Of a DNA stretch of 64,000 bases, positions 36,685 through 46,395 are shown piece after piece (position 1 is the first letter of the stretch; each line of letters opens with the position of its first letter). The notes beneath the pieces are model-generated. The model was not told the origin of the DNA and made no database searches. It worked only from the letters and a program-made list of their open reading frames with translations. A program made the translations under genes and the position numbers. The DNA lies in assembly GCA_013874835.1 (NCBI GenBank), contig CP059430.1, forward strand, positions 1,072,864-1,136,863, written 5' to 3'. This stretch comes from Carnobacteriaceae bacterium zg-84. GTDB lineage: Bacteria; Bacillota; Bacilli; Lactobacillales; Aerococcaceae.

Positions 36685-38181
36685 CTAATCTTCCTTATTT
36701 AAAATCTTATAAATTTGTTCCATATCTAAACTATTACGCAAAATAGTGGCAAGTTTATCATATTCTCTATCTTTAAATTCTTTTATCGTCACTGGTTTTT
36801 CTGTAATTGGCTCTAAACCTTTTTTTACACGGATACCATTCAAATAATCTCTTGTCCAATCTAAATTATCAAATACACCATGTAAATATGTTCCTTGCAC
36901 TTGCCCATTATGCCCAATCGCGCCATCTAGTCGACTTGTTTCTTCACCATTTTGGACAGTTATTGTTGAAAATGGTGTGACACCGTCTGCAATCGTCGTT
37001 TCACCCATGTGTATTTCGTATCCTTCTAATACATGTCCATCGTGGTCTGCTTTAACTTGTGTTGTACGTTTCACAGATTTAAAAGTGGTACATGCGTCTA
37101 ATAATCCTAATCCTTCAATTTCTTCAATAGAGGATTCAACATGTAGAGGATCTGTCATTTTTTTACCTAGTAATTGATAACCACCACAAATGCCAAAAAT
37201 ATGTACATCTTTTTCTAAACAATGTAAAATTTCTTTTTCTAAACCGGATTCTCTTAAATAATGCATATCTTCAATCGTATTTTTACTACCCGGTAAAATC
37301 AATAAATCAGGCAAACCAATGGCATCTCCTGGCATCACATAACGTACAGATACGTCTGGTTGAATTTCTAAGCTATGGAAATCTGTAAAATTAGACATAC
37401 GTTTTAATCCAACAATCGCAACATCTAAATCTTTTTTCGTATCAAAACGTCTACTTTTTTGTACCAATGCAACACTATCTTCACTATCAATATCTAGATG
37501 TGCATATGGTACAACACCTAATACTTTTACATTTGTTAAAGATTCAATCATATCAATACCTGATTGAAGTAAGGCAACATCTCCTCTAAATTTATTGATA
37601 ATGACACCTTTGACACGTTTTCTATCTTCTTCTGGCATAAGTTGAATGGTACCATAAATAGAGGCAAACACACCACCTTTATCAATATCCGCAACTAAGA
37701 TAACAGGAGCATCTACTAATTTTGCCATACCCATATTCACAATATCTCTGTCATTCAAATTGATTTCAGCCGGACTACCTGCACCTTCTAAAACAATGAC
37801 ATCATTTTCATCACTTAATTGTTCATAAACTTCTTTGATTTTTGGTAATAGTTGTTGCTTAAATTCATGATATTCCACAGCGTCCATATCTGTTAATACT
37901 TCACCCATAAAGACAATTTGGGATTTTCTATCAGATGTTGGTTTCAATAAAACAGGATTCATACGTACATCTGGGTCAACACCTGCCGCTTCAGATTGAA
38001 ACACTTGTGCTCTTCCCATTTCAGCACCTTTTTTTGTAATAAATGAATTCAATGCCATATTTTGAGATTTAAACGGAACAACAGATAAACCATCTTGTTT
38101 AAAAATACGACATAATCCAGCAACAATAATACTTTTTCCTGCATCAGATGCTGTCCCTTGAACCATAATTGATTTTGCCAT
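36685..38181 (-). CDS. cbiP: Cobyric acid synthase
   Basis: Glutamine-dependent amidation of four side chains (b, d, e, g) of adenosylcobyrinate diamide. ATP-site loop GTASDAGKS (residues 9-17), PFKSQNMALNSF, VLEGAGSPAEINL, and a class I glutamine amidotransferase domain with Cys in FGICGGYQLLG and a late YLHGVFDN histidine. The frame is open upstream to 38280 inside cbiO, but the ATG at 38181 has a GGAG nearby and begins the family motif. 498 residues. Confidence 0.95.
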   Translation of the reverse strand: MAKSIMVQGTASDAGKSIIVAGLCRIFKQDGLSVVPFKSQNMALNSFITKKGAEMGRAQVFQSEAAGVDPDVRMNPVLLKPTSDRKSQIVFMGEVLTDMDAVEYHEFKQQLLPKIKEVYEQLSDENDVIVLEGAGSPAEINLNDRDIVNMGMAKLVDAPVILVADIDKGGVFASIYGTIQLMPEEDRKRVKGVIINKFRGDVALLQSGIDMIESLTNVKVLGVVPYAHLDIDSEDSVALVQKSRRFDTKKDLDVAIVGLKRMSNFTDFHSLEIQPDVSVRYVMPGDAIGLPDLLILPGSKNTIEDMHYLRESGLEKEILHCLEKDVHIFGICGGYQLLGKKMTDPLHVESSIEEIEGLGLLDACTTFKSVKRTTQVKADHDGHVLEGYEIHMGETTIADGVTPFSTITVQNGEETSRLDGAIGHNGQVQGTYLHGVFDNLDWTRDYLNGIRVKKGLEPITEKPVTIKEFKDREYDKLATILRNSLDMEQIYKILNKED

Positions 38182-38221
38182 GATGTTCTCCTTTATTTTC
38201 AATACATATTCTTTTATTTTA

Positions 38222-39019
38222 CTATTTTTGTGCAAAATGTTCAAAGAACAATGCTTCATTTTTTGCAAGTGGCGTTCCAATAGTTTGATGTAATTTCACA
38301 ATCCATGGAACAGACAAACCTGCTTCTTTTAATAACGTTGCTTCTTGAAATACTTGATATTTTTCTCCTTGAGTAAGAACCGAGCCTTTTTTAATCACAT
38401 AGGCATAATCACAGCAATCATACATTAAATCCATATCGTGACTGGATAAAATAATACTTGTTCCTGCTTGAACTAATCGCTGCATTGTTTCATTCATTTT
38501 GTCACGTCCTTTTGGATCTAATCCAGCTGTTGGTTCATCCAATAGTAAAAATCTTGGTTGTAAAGCAAGCATCCCTGCAATCGCAACCCGTTTTTTTTGT
38601 CCATAACTTAAATATTGAACTGGTTTATCTTGTAAATGCGTAATATCCATTATATCAAGCACTTTAGAAACACGTTCATCAATGACATGTTTGTCATATC
38701 CTAAATTTTTTAATGCCATTGCTATATCTTCTTTAACAATCGTATAAAAAATTTGTTGTTCAGGGTTTTGGAAAACCATATTCACTTTTTGACGATAATC
38801 GTACAATGCCTTTTTATTTATTGTAATGGGTTGATTATCAAAAATGATTTCTCCTGATTCGGCCTTGAGTAGTCCCATAATCAATTTCATAATCGTTGAT
38901 TTACCACTTCCATTCATGCCTAAAATACCTGTTATTTTACCTTCTTGGAATGCCATAGACACATGGTGAATGGTTGGAACTTTATCATAAGCAAATGTAA
39001 CATCATTTAGTTGCAACAT
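38222..39019 (-). CDS. cbiO: Cobalt ECF/Cbi transporter ATPase
   Basis: ATP-binding subunit of CbiMNQO cobalt uptake. Walker A GMNGSGKST (about residues 34-42), QNPEQQIFYTIVKEDIAMAL, signature LSYGQKKRVAIAG, Walker B FLLLDEPTAGLD, SSHDMDLMYD. ATG at 39019, nine bases after AAAGGA. 265 residues. Confidence 0.93.
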   Translation of the reverse strand: MLQLNDVTFAYDKVPTIHHVSMAFQEGKITGILGMNGSGKSTIMKLIMGLLKAESGEIIFDNQPITINKKALYDYRQKVNMVFQNPEQQIFYTIVKEDIAMALKNLGYDKHVIDERVSKVLDIMDITHLQDKPVQYLSYGQKKRVAIAGMLALQPRFLLLDEPTAGLDPKGRDKMNETMQRLVQAGTSIILSSHDMDLMYDCCDYAYVIKKGSVLTQGEKYQVFQEATLLKEAGLSVPWIVKLHQTIGTPLAKNEALFFEHFAQK

Positions 39020-39039
39020 GATTGTCAATCCTTTCTGTA

Positions 39040-39705
39040 TTACTCCTGTTCAAATTTCAACGCCAATACATCATTTAATACATCATTATCATGTAATAAC
39101 TTTATAAACAAAGTATTACATAGTATCCCCCATGCATGATAATTATTTTTAAAGCCTTTAAACGAAAATTTCAGATCTAGCGTATCTCTCATTGTGATAA
39201 ATTCATATAAAACTAAAAAAATAAAGCGATACATTAAGACAATAATGTCCAATAAAAATGTGGGCACTTTACATTTTTTCATCAACTGAATGAGTTGAGA
39301 AAAGGGAACGGTCAACACGAAAAAATAAGTTGACACACATGAACTATACACACGTAATAAAATCTCCAAAGCTAAACGAATACTTTTTTCAGTCATACCA
39401 ATGTATCCATGAAACGCAGGGATAGAGAAAACAAAAGTATGCATATTTTTTCCGTACGTTAAAACAAATGTCAATAAACTAATAAAAATAAAAGGAATAA
39501 TAACAAGTTGCCATTTGGCATAAACTGTCCACTTCACACGGGCAATATAGACTGTTATAGGAGCAATTACTCCTATAACAGCTAATTGAACCCACGCTAT
39601 ACCAGAAAAACTGAGTAGTAATAATCCAATATAGATGCACAATTTCTTTTCTGGCGACACATGTTTTAAACGATTTTCATGTGCGTATTTATCAAGCGTT
39701 AGCAT
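39040..39705 (-). CDS. cbiQ: Cobalt transporter membrane subunit
   Basis: T-component-like membrane protein with four to five helices (first about residues 27-45) and the cytoplasmic helices expected for coupling to CbiO, including RVYSSCVSTYFFVLTVP. The usual A-R-G coupling signatures are weak in this sequence. ATG at 39705 with Shine-Dalgarno GAGGAAAA overlaps cbiN; the frame is open nine codons further. 221 residues. Confidence 0.88.
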   Translation of the reverse strand: MLTLDKYAHENRLKHVSPEKKLCIYIGLLLLSFSGIAWVQLAVIGVIAPITVYIARVKWTVYAKWQLVIIPFIFISLLTFVLTYGKNMHTFVFSIPAFHGYIGMTEKSIRLALEILLRVYSSCVSTYFFVLTVPFSQLIQLMKKCKVPTFLLDIIVLMYRFIFLVLYEFITMRDTLDLKFSFKGFKNNYHAWGILCNTLFIKLLHDNDVLNDVLALKFEQE

Positions 39706-39973
39706 TTTTAGATTTTCCTCTATTGTAACCAATCACATAGAAGATAATCCCTGCACCAATACTTCCTTGTAATGTAAATAATAAGCTTTCAACTTCACCA
39801 GCTGGCTCATATAAAGATTCAAACCATGGCTCATAGTCTGGTTGAACTTCTTTAATGGCTGTTTCTGCTGCATCATCGGTACCACCATATTCAGCATCTT
39901 TAGGTGCAAACACAAAAGCACCTAACATTACGCAAACGGCAGCTAAAAGTAAAAGAATGTTTTGTTTTTTCAT
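39692..39973 (-). CDS. cbiN: Cobalt transporter accessory subunit
   Basis: 93-residue protein with two membrane helices (about 5-22 and 67-85) flanking a periplasmic loop [22 protein letters not shown], the recognisable CbiN signature; it supports metal loading onto CbiM. Overlaps both cbiM and cbiQ. Confidence 0.93.
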   Translation of the reverse strand: MKKQNILLLLAAVCVMLGAFVFAPKDAEYGGTDDAAETAIKEVQPDYEPWFESLYEPAGEVESLLFTLQGSIGAGIIFYVIGYNRGKSKNANA

Positions 39974-40704
39974 TTGAATACCCCCGCTTTTTCAACATCG
40001 GCTGATGTAATTAAGTTGTATAGGACAACTGTTAATAAACCTTCAACAATCGCAATTGGAATTTGTGTTGTCAAAAAGACTGCCATAAATTTCACAATAG
40101 CACCAACAACACCTGTTTCTGCATCAGGGAAAACTAATCCTAATTGAACAGATGTAACAAAATATGTTGCGATGTCTGCAACAAACGCACATAAAAATAA
40201 AGATATACGTGTTGATACATTCATTTTTAACGCTAATTTATAGACAGCATAACCAACAAAAGGTCCTACAATCGCCATTGAAAATGCATTTGCACCTAAT
40301 GTCGTTAACCCACCATGAGCAAGCAATAGCGCTTGGAATAATAAACAAATCGTTCCTAAAACACTAATAACACTAGGTCCAAACATCGCTGTTCCTAATC
40401 CAACACCAGTTGGATGTGACGTTGAGCCTGTAACAGAGGGAATTTTTAAGGCTGATAAAATAAAAATAAATGCTCCAGATAATGCCAACATTGTTTTATT
40501 TTTCGGATTTTCTGCTACAATTTTTTTCATTTGAACTAAACCTAAAATGAAAAATGGAATAAATACAATAAACCAAATACCTGCCCATAAAGGTGGTAAA
40601 TAGCCTTCCATAATATGCATTGCATGAGCTGATTGTGATGAAATCAACATAAATAAAACAATCAAGGCGGAAAACATCACAATGTTTTTTACTGATTTTT
40701 TCAT
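39970..40704 (-). CDS. cbiM: Cobalt transporter substrate-specific subunit
   Basis: Membrane S-component. A signal-like first helix ends AHA before [10 protein letters not shown], so processing would expose the N-terminal Met-His that binds Co(II) or Ni(II) in this family (Met29-His30). Further motifs: [19 protein letters not shown] and [22 protein letters not shown] at 40704 with AAAGGAG; the frame stays open upstream to 40830, but without support. 244 residues. Confidence 0.94.
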   Translation of the reverse strand: MKKSVKNIVMFSALIVLFMLISSQSAHAMHIMEGYLPPLWAGIWFIVFIPFFILGLVQMKKIVAENPKNKTMLALSGAFIFILSALKIPSVTGSTSHPTGVGLGTAMFGPSVISVLGTICLLFQALLLAHGGLTTLGANAFSMAIVGPFVGYAVYKLALKMNVSTRISLFLCAFVADIATYFVTSVQLGLVFPDAETGVVGAIVKFMAVFLTTQIPIAIVEGLLTVVLYNLITSADVEKAGVFK

Positions 40705-40797
40705 ACTTCTTCTCCTTTGTTTGTCACAGAACATTTCTAAAAAAACGGTTACACTCCTTTCTTGAAAAAATTGAAACATCCCACAACTTTTTTTATG

Positions 40798-40818
40798 TTT
40801 AACACATAATGTGTTAAA
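40798..40818. promoter_or_regulatory. Palindrome upstream of cbiMNQO (candidate operator)
   Basis: TTTAACACA...TGTGTTAAA, a 21-nt near-perfect dyad, 94 bp before cbiM. Resembles a repressor site; no regulator is linked, and no identical copy was found in front of nikA or the pdu genes. Confidence 0.4.
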
Positions 40819-40833
40819 TAATAAACACATGGA

Positions 40834-40870
40834 ACAAAAGAATAGATAAATGACCTATCTATTCTTTTGT
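40834..40870 (-). terminator. Hairpin between cbiL and cbiM
   Basis: Perfect 15-bp stem ACAAAAGAATAGATA / TATCTATTCTTTTGT with 7-nt loop immediately after the cbiL stop. It could be a partial terminator separating the corrin-ring genes from the transporter and heme genes. The 174-bp gap here is the largest inside the cob gene set. Confidence 0.6.
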
Positions 40871-40878
40871 ATATATCA

Positions 40879-41580
40879 TTAAAGTGGATTTTTCTTTACA
40901 ATCATTGTTGTAAAGTAACTTAGTTTTTCATCCACAGAAAGATTTCTAACACCTTTTAACTCTGTTTGTTTATCCATTGTTGCGTTGCTTACTAAAAATG
41001 TATTATCCAATAACTCATATTTTTCCAATAATGGTAAAACTACGGATAAATGATTTGCCACTTTCATCAAAACAATCGTTTCATGATGACGTAATGCGGC
41101 TTCTATTTTGTCATGTCCTGCTGTTGCTGGAACAACGGCAAAAGATTCTTCATCCATTGTTAATGGTTGCCCTAAGAATGACGCAATACTTGAAAAAGAC
41201 GTAATTCCAGGTATCGTTTGTGTATCAATATCATCTTTGACAATATCCAATAAATAACTGTATGTGCTGTATACCATTGGATCACCCAATGTAATGAAAC
41301 CTACATTTTTACCGGCTTTCACATCTTCCACAATTTCTTGGGCAATTTGTTCCCACTGCCCTTGTTTTTCTTCTTTTGCTCGAACCATTGGAAAATGTCT
41401 TTGTTTAATTTCTAAATCACTTTTAATATATGGTTCAGCTATTGTTAATGCTAAACTTTTTGCACCTTTTTTTGCTTCAGGTGTGTATAAAATATCTAAA
41501 TCATGAATTAAGCGACTTGCTTTTATTGTCACTAATTCACTATCTCCTGGTCCAACACCAATTCCGTAAAATTTCGCCAT
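40879..41580 (-). CDS. cbiL: Cobalt-precorrin-2 C20-methyltransferase
   Basis: SAM-dependent tetrapyrrole methylase, 233 residues. N-terminal YGIGVGPGDSELVTIKA motif, GFITLGDPMVYSTYSYL and PGITSFSSIASFLGQPL. Last of the ring-modifying genes before the hairpin gap. Confidence 0.92.
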   Translation of the reverse strand: MAKFYGIGVGPGDSELVTIKASRLIHDLDILYTPEAKKGAKSLALTIAEPYIKSDLEIKQRHFPMVRAKEEKQGQWEQIAQEIVEDVKAGKNVGFITLGDPMVYSTYSYLLDIVKDDIDTQTIPGITSFSSIASFLGQPLTMDEESFAVVPATAGHDKIEAALRHHETIVLMKVANHLSVVLPLLEKYELLDNTFLVSNATMDKQTELKGVRNLSVDEKLSYFTTMIVKKNPL

Positions 41581-41591
41581 ATTTTCTCCTA

Positions 41592-42359
41592 TTATGCAAT
41601 CACATCTAATAAATGTTGAATATATAATTGTTGTATTTCTTTATATTCACCTAAACCAATCAAGTGGGCTGTGACTGTATATCCTTTTTTACTAAAATAT
41701 GTATACCATGAATCTTCTTCATCAGAAGCCATATCATTTGTTGCATGATCCCCAGCAACTAACATAAATGGTGCTAAATGAACGTGTTTTACATTTGTTT
41801 GTCTTAATCGTTCTTCAATCAATTCAACATCAGGATAACTTTCGACAGCTCCTACATAAACAGGTTCATTCATTAACATGTGATCGATGGCAGCATAAGA
41901 TGTGAAAGCATAGTGTTGACTTCCGTGTCCCATTAACACCGTTGCCGTTTCTTCTCCAAATTGACCATATTTATCTAATAAAATACGTTTGATAGCTTCA
42001 TAATCTTCAATACTGCTTAATAAAGGTTTGGCAATTTTTAATACATCAAATTTATCTTCAAATTGAATCGCTTGTACCAATACTTTTTCATATTCATCAC
42101 CTAAAATCATATGCAATGGTTGTACATAAACTTCCGTAACACCTTCTTGATACATTCTTTCCAATGCTTGTGCCACTGTATCAATGTGCAAATCTTCTTG
42201 TTTTAAAATACGTCTAATAACAATATTTGATGTGAATGCACGATATACTTTATATTCAGAAAATTGATGTTGAATGGCATTTTCACAAGCTTCAATTGTT
42301 TTTTTTCTTGTTTCTGGGAATGTTGTCCCAAAACTCACAACTAAAATGGCTTTAGTCAT
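41592..42359 (-). CDS. cbiK: Anaerobic sirohydrochlorin cobaltochelatase
   Basis: Inserts Co(II) into sirohydrochlorin. 255 residues: VVSFGTTFPETRKKTIEACE start, YVQPLHMILGDEYEK (metal-site histidine) and LMGHGSQHYAF with further histidine ligands, HLAPFMLVAGDHATNDM. CbiK rather than the shorter CbiX type. Confidence 0.93.
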   Translation of the reverse strand: MTKAILVVSFGTTFPETRKKTIEACENAIQHQFSEYKVYRAFTSNIVIRRILKQEDLHIDTVAQALERMYQEGVTEVYVQPLHMILGDEYEKVLVQAIQFEDKFDVLKIAKPLLSSIEDYEAIKRILLDKYGQFGEETATVLMGHGSQHYAFTSYAAIDHMLMNEPVYVGAVESYPDVELIEERLRQTNVKHVHLAPFMLVAGDHATNDMASDEEDSWYTYFSKKGYTVTAHLIGLGEYKEIQQLYIQHLLDVIA

Positions 42360-42371
42360 GTCTATCCCTCC

Positions 42372-43817
42372 CTAATTTAAAATACGTTCACATGTTTTGA
42401 CAATAGATAAAATAGTCGGTTCATCTGTTTCAACAATTGTTGTAAATCCTGCTTTCTCAACCACTTTTCTTGTCATTTCTCCCATAACAATCACTGGTTT
42501 TTCTTTTAAAGAAACATCAACTTGTTCACTTACAGCAACCAATGTTTGTGCTGCAACTGAATTTGGTAAACAAATAACATCAAGGTCTTGCCAATTATCA
42601 GATAGAACGGCATGATCAAATGTCACATCATGTGTTTCTAAAGCTATAATGTCTTTGAATACTTCAGTCATTGCTTCATGTTTTTCTTTATCAACAAGTG
42701 CAATAAATTGTTCTTGTTTATTGTTTAGAGCATCCACTAGCATTGCATCATCAAACTGATTAACAGATAAGTCCACTAAAACACCTGTTTCTTTGACAGC
42801 TTTTAATGTATGATGTCCTAATGTATAAATATGTTTGTCTTGTAATGAACGAATATCCTTACCTTGCGATACTAATTCAGTTAAGAAATATTTCCAACTA
42901 TGTGCGTCTGTGACGAATAAACCATTAACTTTGTCTAAATCAGGTAATGTAAAGTGTTGTTTTAAGAACGTATTTCTTGCTGGGAACGTATAAACACTAG
43001 CACCCGCATCTTTTAATAATTTTGGCAATTTACCTGTTTCAGATTGTTGAATTAACACACGTTTACCAAATAAAGCGAGTGCTTCATGGAAATTCAAATC
43101 ATCTTTAAACGCAACAACTTGACCAATCACAATAACACTTGGTGCTTTAAATTGATGCTCTGATACAAGGGATACAATTGTTTCCAGCGTTCCTTTAATA
43201 GAACGTTGTTGTGGGTGTGTTCCCCATTCAACAATACCAACAGGCGTTTCTTTATCAAATCCTCTTGTCACAAGTTCTGTTACAATATTGTTTAAATTTT
43301 TCATTCCCATTAAAAAGACGAGTGTTCCTTTTAATTGAGAAATAGCATCCCAGTTCAATGCTTCATTTTCATCTTGTAAATGACCTGTAATTATGTGGAA
43401 ACTTGTTGCTATATCACGATAAGTAATTGGAATACCTGCGTATGTTAATCCTGCAATAGCAGATGTCACACCTGGTACAACTTCAAAAGGAATACCTGCC
43501 TCTTTTAAAGCAATGCCTTCTTCTCCACCTCTACCAAAAACATAAGGATCGCCACTCTTTAAACGGACAACATGTTTTCCTTCTTTTGCTTTTTCGATTA
43601 AAATTGCTTCAATATCACGTTGTTTCACACAAGGCATGTTTGGTGCTTTACCAACATCAATTTTTTCACTTGTAGGTTTTACGTGTTGTAGAAGTGCTTG
43701 ATTGACTAATCTATCATACACAACAACATCTGCTTCTTTTAATCGTCTAAGTCCTTTGACAGTTACTAATTCTTCATCTCCAGGACCTGCTCCTAGTAAT
43801 GTTACTAATCCAGACAT
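42372..43817 (-). CDS. cobA-hemD: Uroporphyrinogen-III C-methyltransferase / uroporphyrinogen-III synthase fusion
   Basis: Two-domain protein of 481 residues. Residues 1-245: SUMT with LLGAGPGDEELVTVKGLRRL, VRLKSGDPYVFGRGGEE and PGVTSAIAGLTYAGIPITYRD, making precorrin-2. Residues about 255-481: HemD-like fold (KRVLIQQSETGKLPKLL, VTDAHSWKYFLTEL), more diverged. The fusion occurs in other Firmicutes, but a separate hemD is also present at 32700. Confidence 0.93.
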   Translation of the reverse strand: MSGLVTLLGAGPGDEELVTVKGLRRLKEADVVVYDRLVNQALLQHVKPTSEKIDVGKAPNMPCVKQRDIEAILIEKAKEGKHVVRLKSGDPYVFGRGGEEGIALKEAGIPFEVVPGVTSAIAGLTYAGIPITYRDIATSFHIITGHLQDENEALNWDAISQLKGTLVFLMGMKNLNNIVTELVTRGFDKETPVGIVEWGTHPQQRSIKGTLETIVSLVSEHQFKAPSVIVIGQVVAFKDDLNFHEALALFGKRVLIQQSETGKLPKLLKDAGASVYTFPARNTFLKQHFTLPDLDKVNGLFVTDAHSWKYFLTELVSQGKDIRSLQDKHIYTLGHHTLKAVKETGVLVDLSVNQFDDAMLVDALNNKQEQFIALVDKEKHEAMTEVFKDIIALETHDVTFDHAVLSDNWQDLDVICLPNSVAAQTLVAVSEQVDVSLKEKPVIVMGEMTRKVVEKAGFTTIVETDEPTILSIVKTCERILN

Positions 43818-43833
43818 TTTATTCTCCTTTTGA

Positions 43834-44583
43834 TTATTGTTTTACCAAATAATCACGTAATTCATCAATTGTTGATACCATTGCTGGATATTCAACTTTT
43901 GGACGTGAAATAACCACACAATCAATACCCAATTCTAAACATGCATCAATCTTGTCACGCACCCCACCAACATCGCCACTTTCTTTTGTGACAAAAACAT
44001 TGGCATTCGCACGTTTTAATAATTCTTTATTACATTCTTTTGTAAATGGTGCTTTGATAGCATCAATTTGATCGGCTACCATACCGATTTTTTCGCAAGC
44101 AAGTAATACCTCTGATGTTGGTAACACACGAGCAATAATGCGTTTATCTGGTAAACCATCAACGAATAAAGGCAATGTTTTACTTCCTGTGCCTAAATAA
44201 ACGACATGTCCTAAATCTTTGATAACCTCAATCGCCTCTTGTGTTGAATAAACAACAATCGCACCACTTAAATCTGATGTTGCAACACGTTCAAAACGCA
44301 TATATTTTACACCAGCCATTTCTGCAGCACGCATTGCTTCCCTTGATACAATATCGGCAAATGGATGTGTCGAATCAATGATTTCATCGACATTATTTTC
44401 TTTAATAAAAGACACCATATCCTCAGCAGTCAATCTTCCTTGGATAACGGGTTGTCCATATTTAGAAGCTAAATGCTTACCATAGTCGGTTACCACAGAT
44501 GTGGTAACCGAAATATTTAATTCATTTAATAATCCTAAGATAGCAGTACTATCTGATGTTCCACCAAATAATAACTTCATCAT
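43834..44583 (-). CDS. cbiJ: Cobalt-precorrin-6A reductase
   Basis: NADH-dependent reduction of the macrocycle. 249 residues; LLFGGTSDSTAILGLL N-terminal nucleotide motif, IDSTHPFAD (CbiJ/CobK signature), TKESGDVGGVRDKIDACLEL near the C-terminus. ATG overlaps the cbiH stop. Confidence 0.92.
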   Translation of the reverse strand: MMKLLFGGTSDSTAILGLLNELNISVTTSVVTDYGKHLASKYGQPVIQGRLTAEDMVSFIKENNVDEIIDSTHPFADIVSREAMRAAEMAGVKYMRFERVATSDLSGAIVVYSTQEAIEVIKDLGHVVYLGTGSKTLPLFVDGLPDKRIIARVLPTSEVLLACEKIGMVADQIDAIKAPFTKECNKELLKRANANVFVTKESGDVGGVRDKIDACLELGIDCVVISRPKVEYPAMVSTIDELRDYLVKQ

Positions 44584-45305
44584 AATGTGTATCCTCTTGG
44601 TGTCACCATACGGCCATTTTTAATGTATGTTTCTTTATTTCCAATGATAACAATAGTTGTCATATCTACTAATGACTCATCTAAGTCTTTAATTGTTGTT
44701 AAAACATACTCTTCTTTTTTACGACCAATATCTTTACCAATACCAACAATAGTATCTTCAGATTTATATTGAGAAATAATAGATAATGCTTTTGATAAAT
44801 GATCTGGTCTACCTTTACTTCTTGGGTTGTACAAGCAAATAACAAAATCTCCTTGTGCAGCCGCATGTAGACGTTTTTCAATAATAGGCATTGGTGTCAT
44901 CAAGTCACTTAAACTAATATGACAGAAGTCATTCATCAATGGAGCACCCATTACCGCAGCAGCACCTAAACTTGCTGTAATACCAGGAACAACTTTTACT
45001 TCTAAATCAGAATCTTCACCAATTAATTCTAAAATCAATCCAGCCATACCGTATACACCGGCATCTCCACTTGATACAACACCAACATTTTTACCTGTTT
45101 CAATCGCTAAATCAATCGCTTTTTGGCAACGATCGATTTCTTGACGCATACCTGTTGCAACATGCTCTTTATCTTTTACTAAATCACGGATTAAACGCAT
45201 ATATGTTGAATAACCAACAATAATTTCACAATCCTCAATAGCTTGTAATGCCTCACGTGACATCAATTCTTCTTTACCTGGTCCTAAGCCAATAACGTAT
45301 AACAT
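44580..45305 (-). CDS. cbiH: Cobalt-precorrin-3B C17-methyltransferase
   Basis: Ring-contraction methyltransferase, about 241 residues. LYVIGLGPGKEELMSREAL, VVSSGDAGVYGMAGL, PGITASLGAAAVMGAPLMND and FVICLYNPRSKGRPDHL. ATG at 45305 with GGAG upstream; another ATG five codons earlier lies in the Shine-Dalgarno region. Confidence 0.93.
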   Translation of the reverse strand: MLYVIGLGPGKEELMSREALQAIEDCEIIVGYSTYMRLIRDLVKDKEHVATGMRQEIDRCQKAIDLAIETGKNVGVVSSGDAGVYGMAGLILELIGEDSDLEVKVVPGITASLGAAAVMGAPLMNDFCHISLSDLMTPMPIIEKRLHAAAQGDFVICLYNPRSKGRPDHLSKALSIISQYKSEDTIVGIGKDIGRKKEEYVLTTIKDLDESLVDMTTIVIIGNKETYIKNGRMVTPRGYTL

Positions 45306-45333
45306 ATTTTTCTCCTTCATATGTGCATCTTTT

Positions 45334-46395
45334 TTATCTTTGTACTGGATATTTTGCTAAAGCATACGTACATCCGTCTTTTGCAAAGCGATCGGTTAAT
45401 ACTTGACCACCACTTGCAACATCAGCGCTTGCTAAAGCAACACTTCCAACACCCACTGTTTTTTTCACAAATTCAGATTGTGGGTATTTGTCTGCTACGA
45501 CTAATAATTGTTCTTTTGTAAATGTTTCAAAAGGACATGACAATGTTTTAGCAAGTTCTAAAATGGCATGCTCTTCTTTTTTTACATCAATGCTCACGAT
45601 TTTAGAAATCTCATTTGGATGAATGCCTTCTTGCTGACAGAATAGATGAAATCCTTGTGCAAAAACATCTGCAGCTACATCTTTTCTAGCACCAACACCT
45701 AAAATATATGGTTTAGGATAAATAACGGCTACATCATCTCTAAAAACATCCATCTGTTCTGTTGTCATCACAATAATAGGATCGCTTCCTTGTAACACAT
45801 TTTCTAAATCATCTTTTCCAATGACTGTTAGACCACGAAAATCACTAACCCATGGTTTTTCCTGATAGAAATAAACGGTTTTTTTACTACCTAAATAACT
45901 ATTAAACGGTTTAATGAATGGACGTAATTCACTACGCCAACCATTAACAGATTGGGCTAAAGTATCTAATGCTGCCACATTTTGAACATCAGTTGCTGTT
46001 GTAATCACCGGATTACCACCTAATAATTCAGCAATTTGTGTAGCAATCGTATTTGCTCCTCCTAAATGCCCACTTAATAAGCTGATGACATTTGTTGCTT
46101 TTTCATCCATAACAATAACAGCTGGATCGGCTGCTTTATCAGCAACTACTGGTGCAATAGAACGCACGACAATACCTGTCGCCATAATACAAATTAATAC
46201 ATCAACTTCTGTAAAAAGTGTTGCGATAGCTTTAACAGGACTTCCTTGTAGAGCAACCGTTCTTTCATCAGAAATTTTAGGCATTGTATATACCGTACTT
46301 TTTTTATCTAATTTTTCTTGTAATGTGAGTGCGGTTTTTTTTCCAACCTCTGTTAAAGCAACAATAGCATAGGTTGATTGATGATTATTTTGCAT
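45334..46395 (-). CDS. cbiG: Cobalt-precorrin-5A hydrolase
   Basis: Opens the delta-lactone of cobalt-precorrin-5A, releasing acetaldehyde. About 353 residues: N-terminal [19 protein letters not shown], mid [20 protein letters not shown] and [20 protein letters not shown]-terminal LGVGARKDV and [17 protein letters not shown] at 46395 overlaps the cbiF stop; the frame extends 14 codons into cbiF. Confidence 0.92.
   Translation of the reverse strand: MQNNHQSTYAIVALTEVGKKTALTLQEKLDKKSTVYTMPKISDERTVALQGSPVKAIATLFTEVDVLICIMATGIVVRSIAPVVADKAADPAVIVMDEKATNVISLLSGHLGGANTIATQIAELLGGNPVITTATDVQNVAALDTLAQSVNGWRSELRPFIKPFNSYLGSKKTVYFYQEKPWVSDFRGLTVIGKDDLENVLQGSDPIIVMTTEQMDVFRDDVAVIYPKPYILGVGARKDVAADVFAQGFHLFCQQEGIHPNEISKIVSIDVKKEEHAILELAKTLSCPFETFTKEQLLVVADKYPQSEFVKKTVGVGSVALASADVASGGQVLTDRFAKDGCTYALAKYPVQR

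Noticed and set aside
38182-38280. N-terminal extension of CbiP
   Set aside because: Would lie inside cbiO and begins with TTG without a ribosome binding site; the family motif starts at the ATG at 38181.
40705-40878. Cobalamin riboswitch in the cbiM leader
   Set aside because: I looked for the conserved B12 box and surrounding helices and did not find them; the leader is also short.
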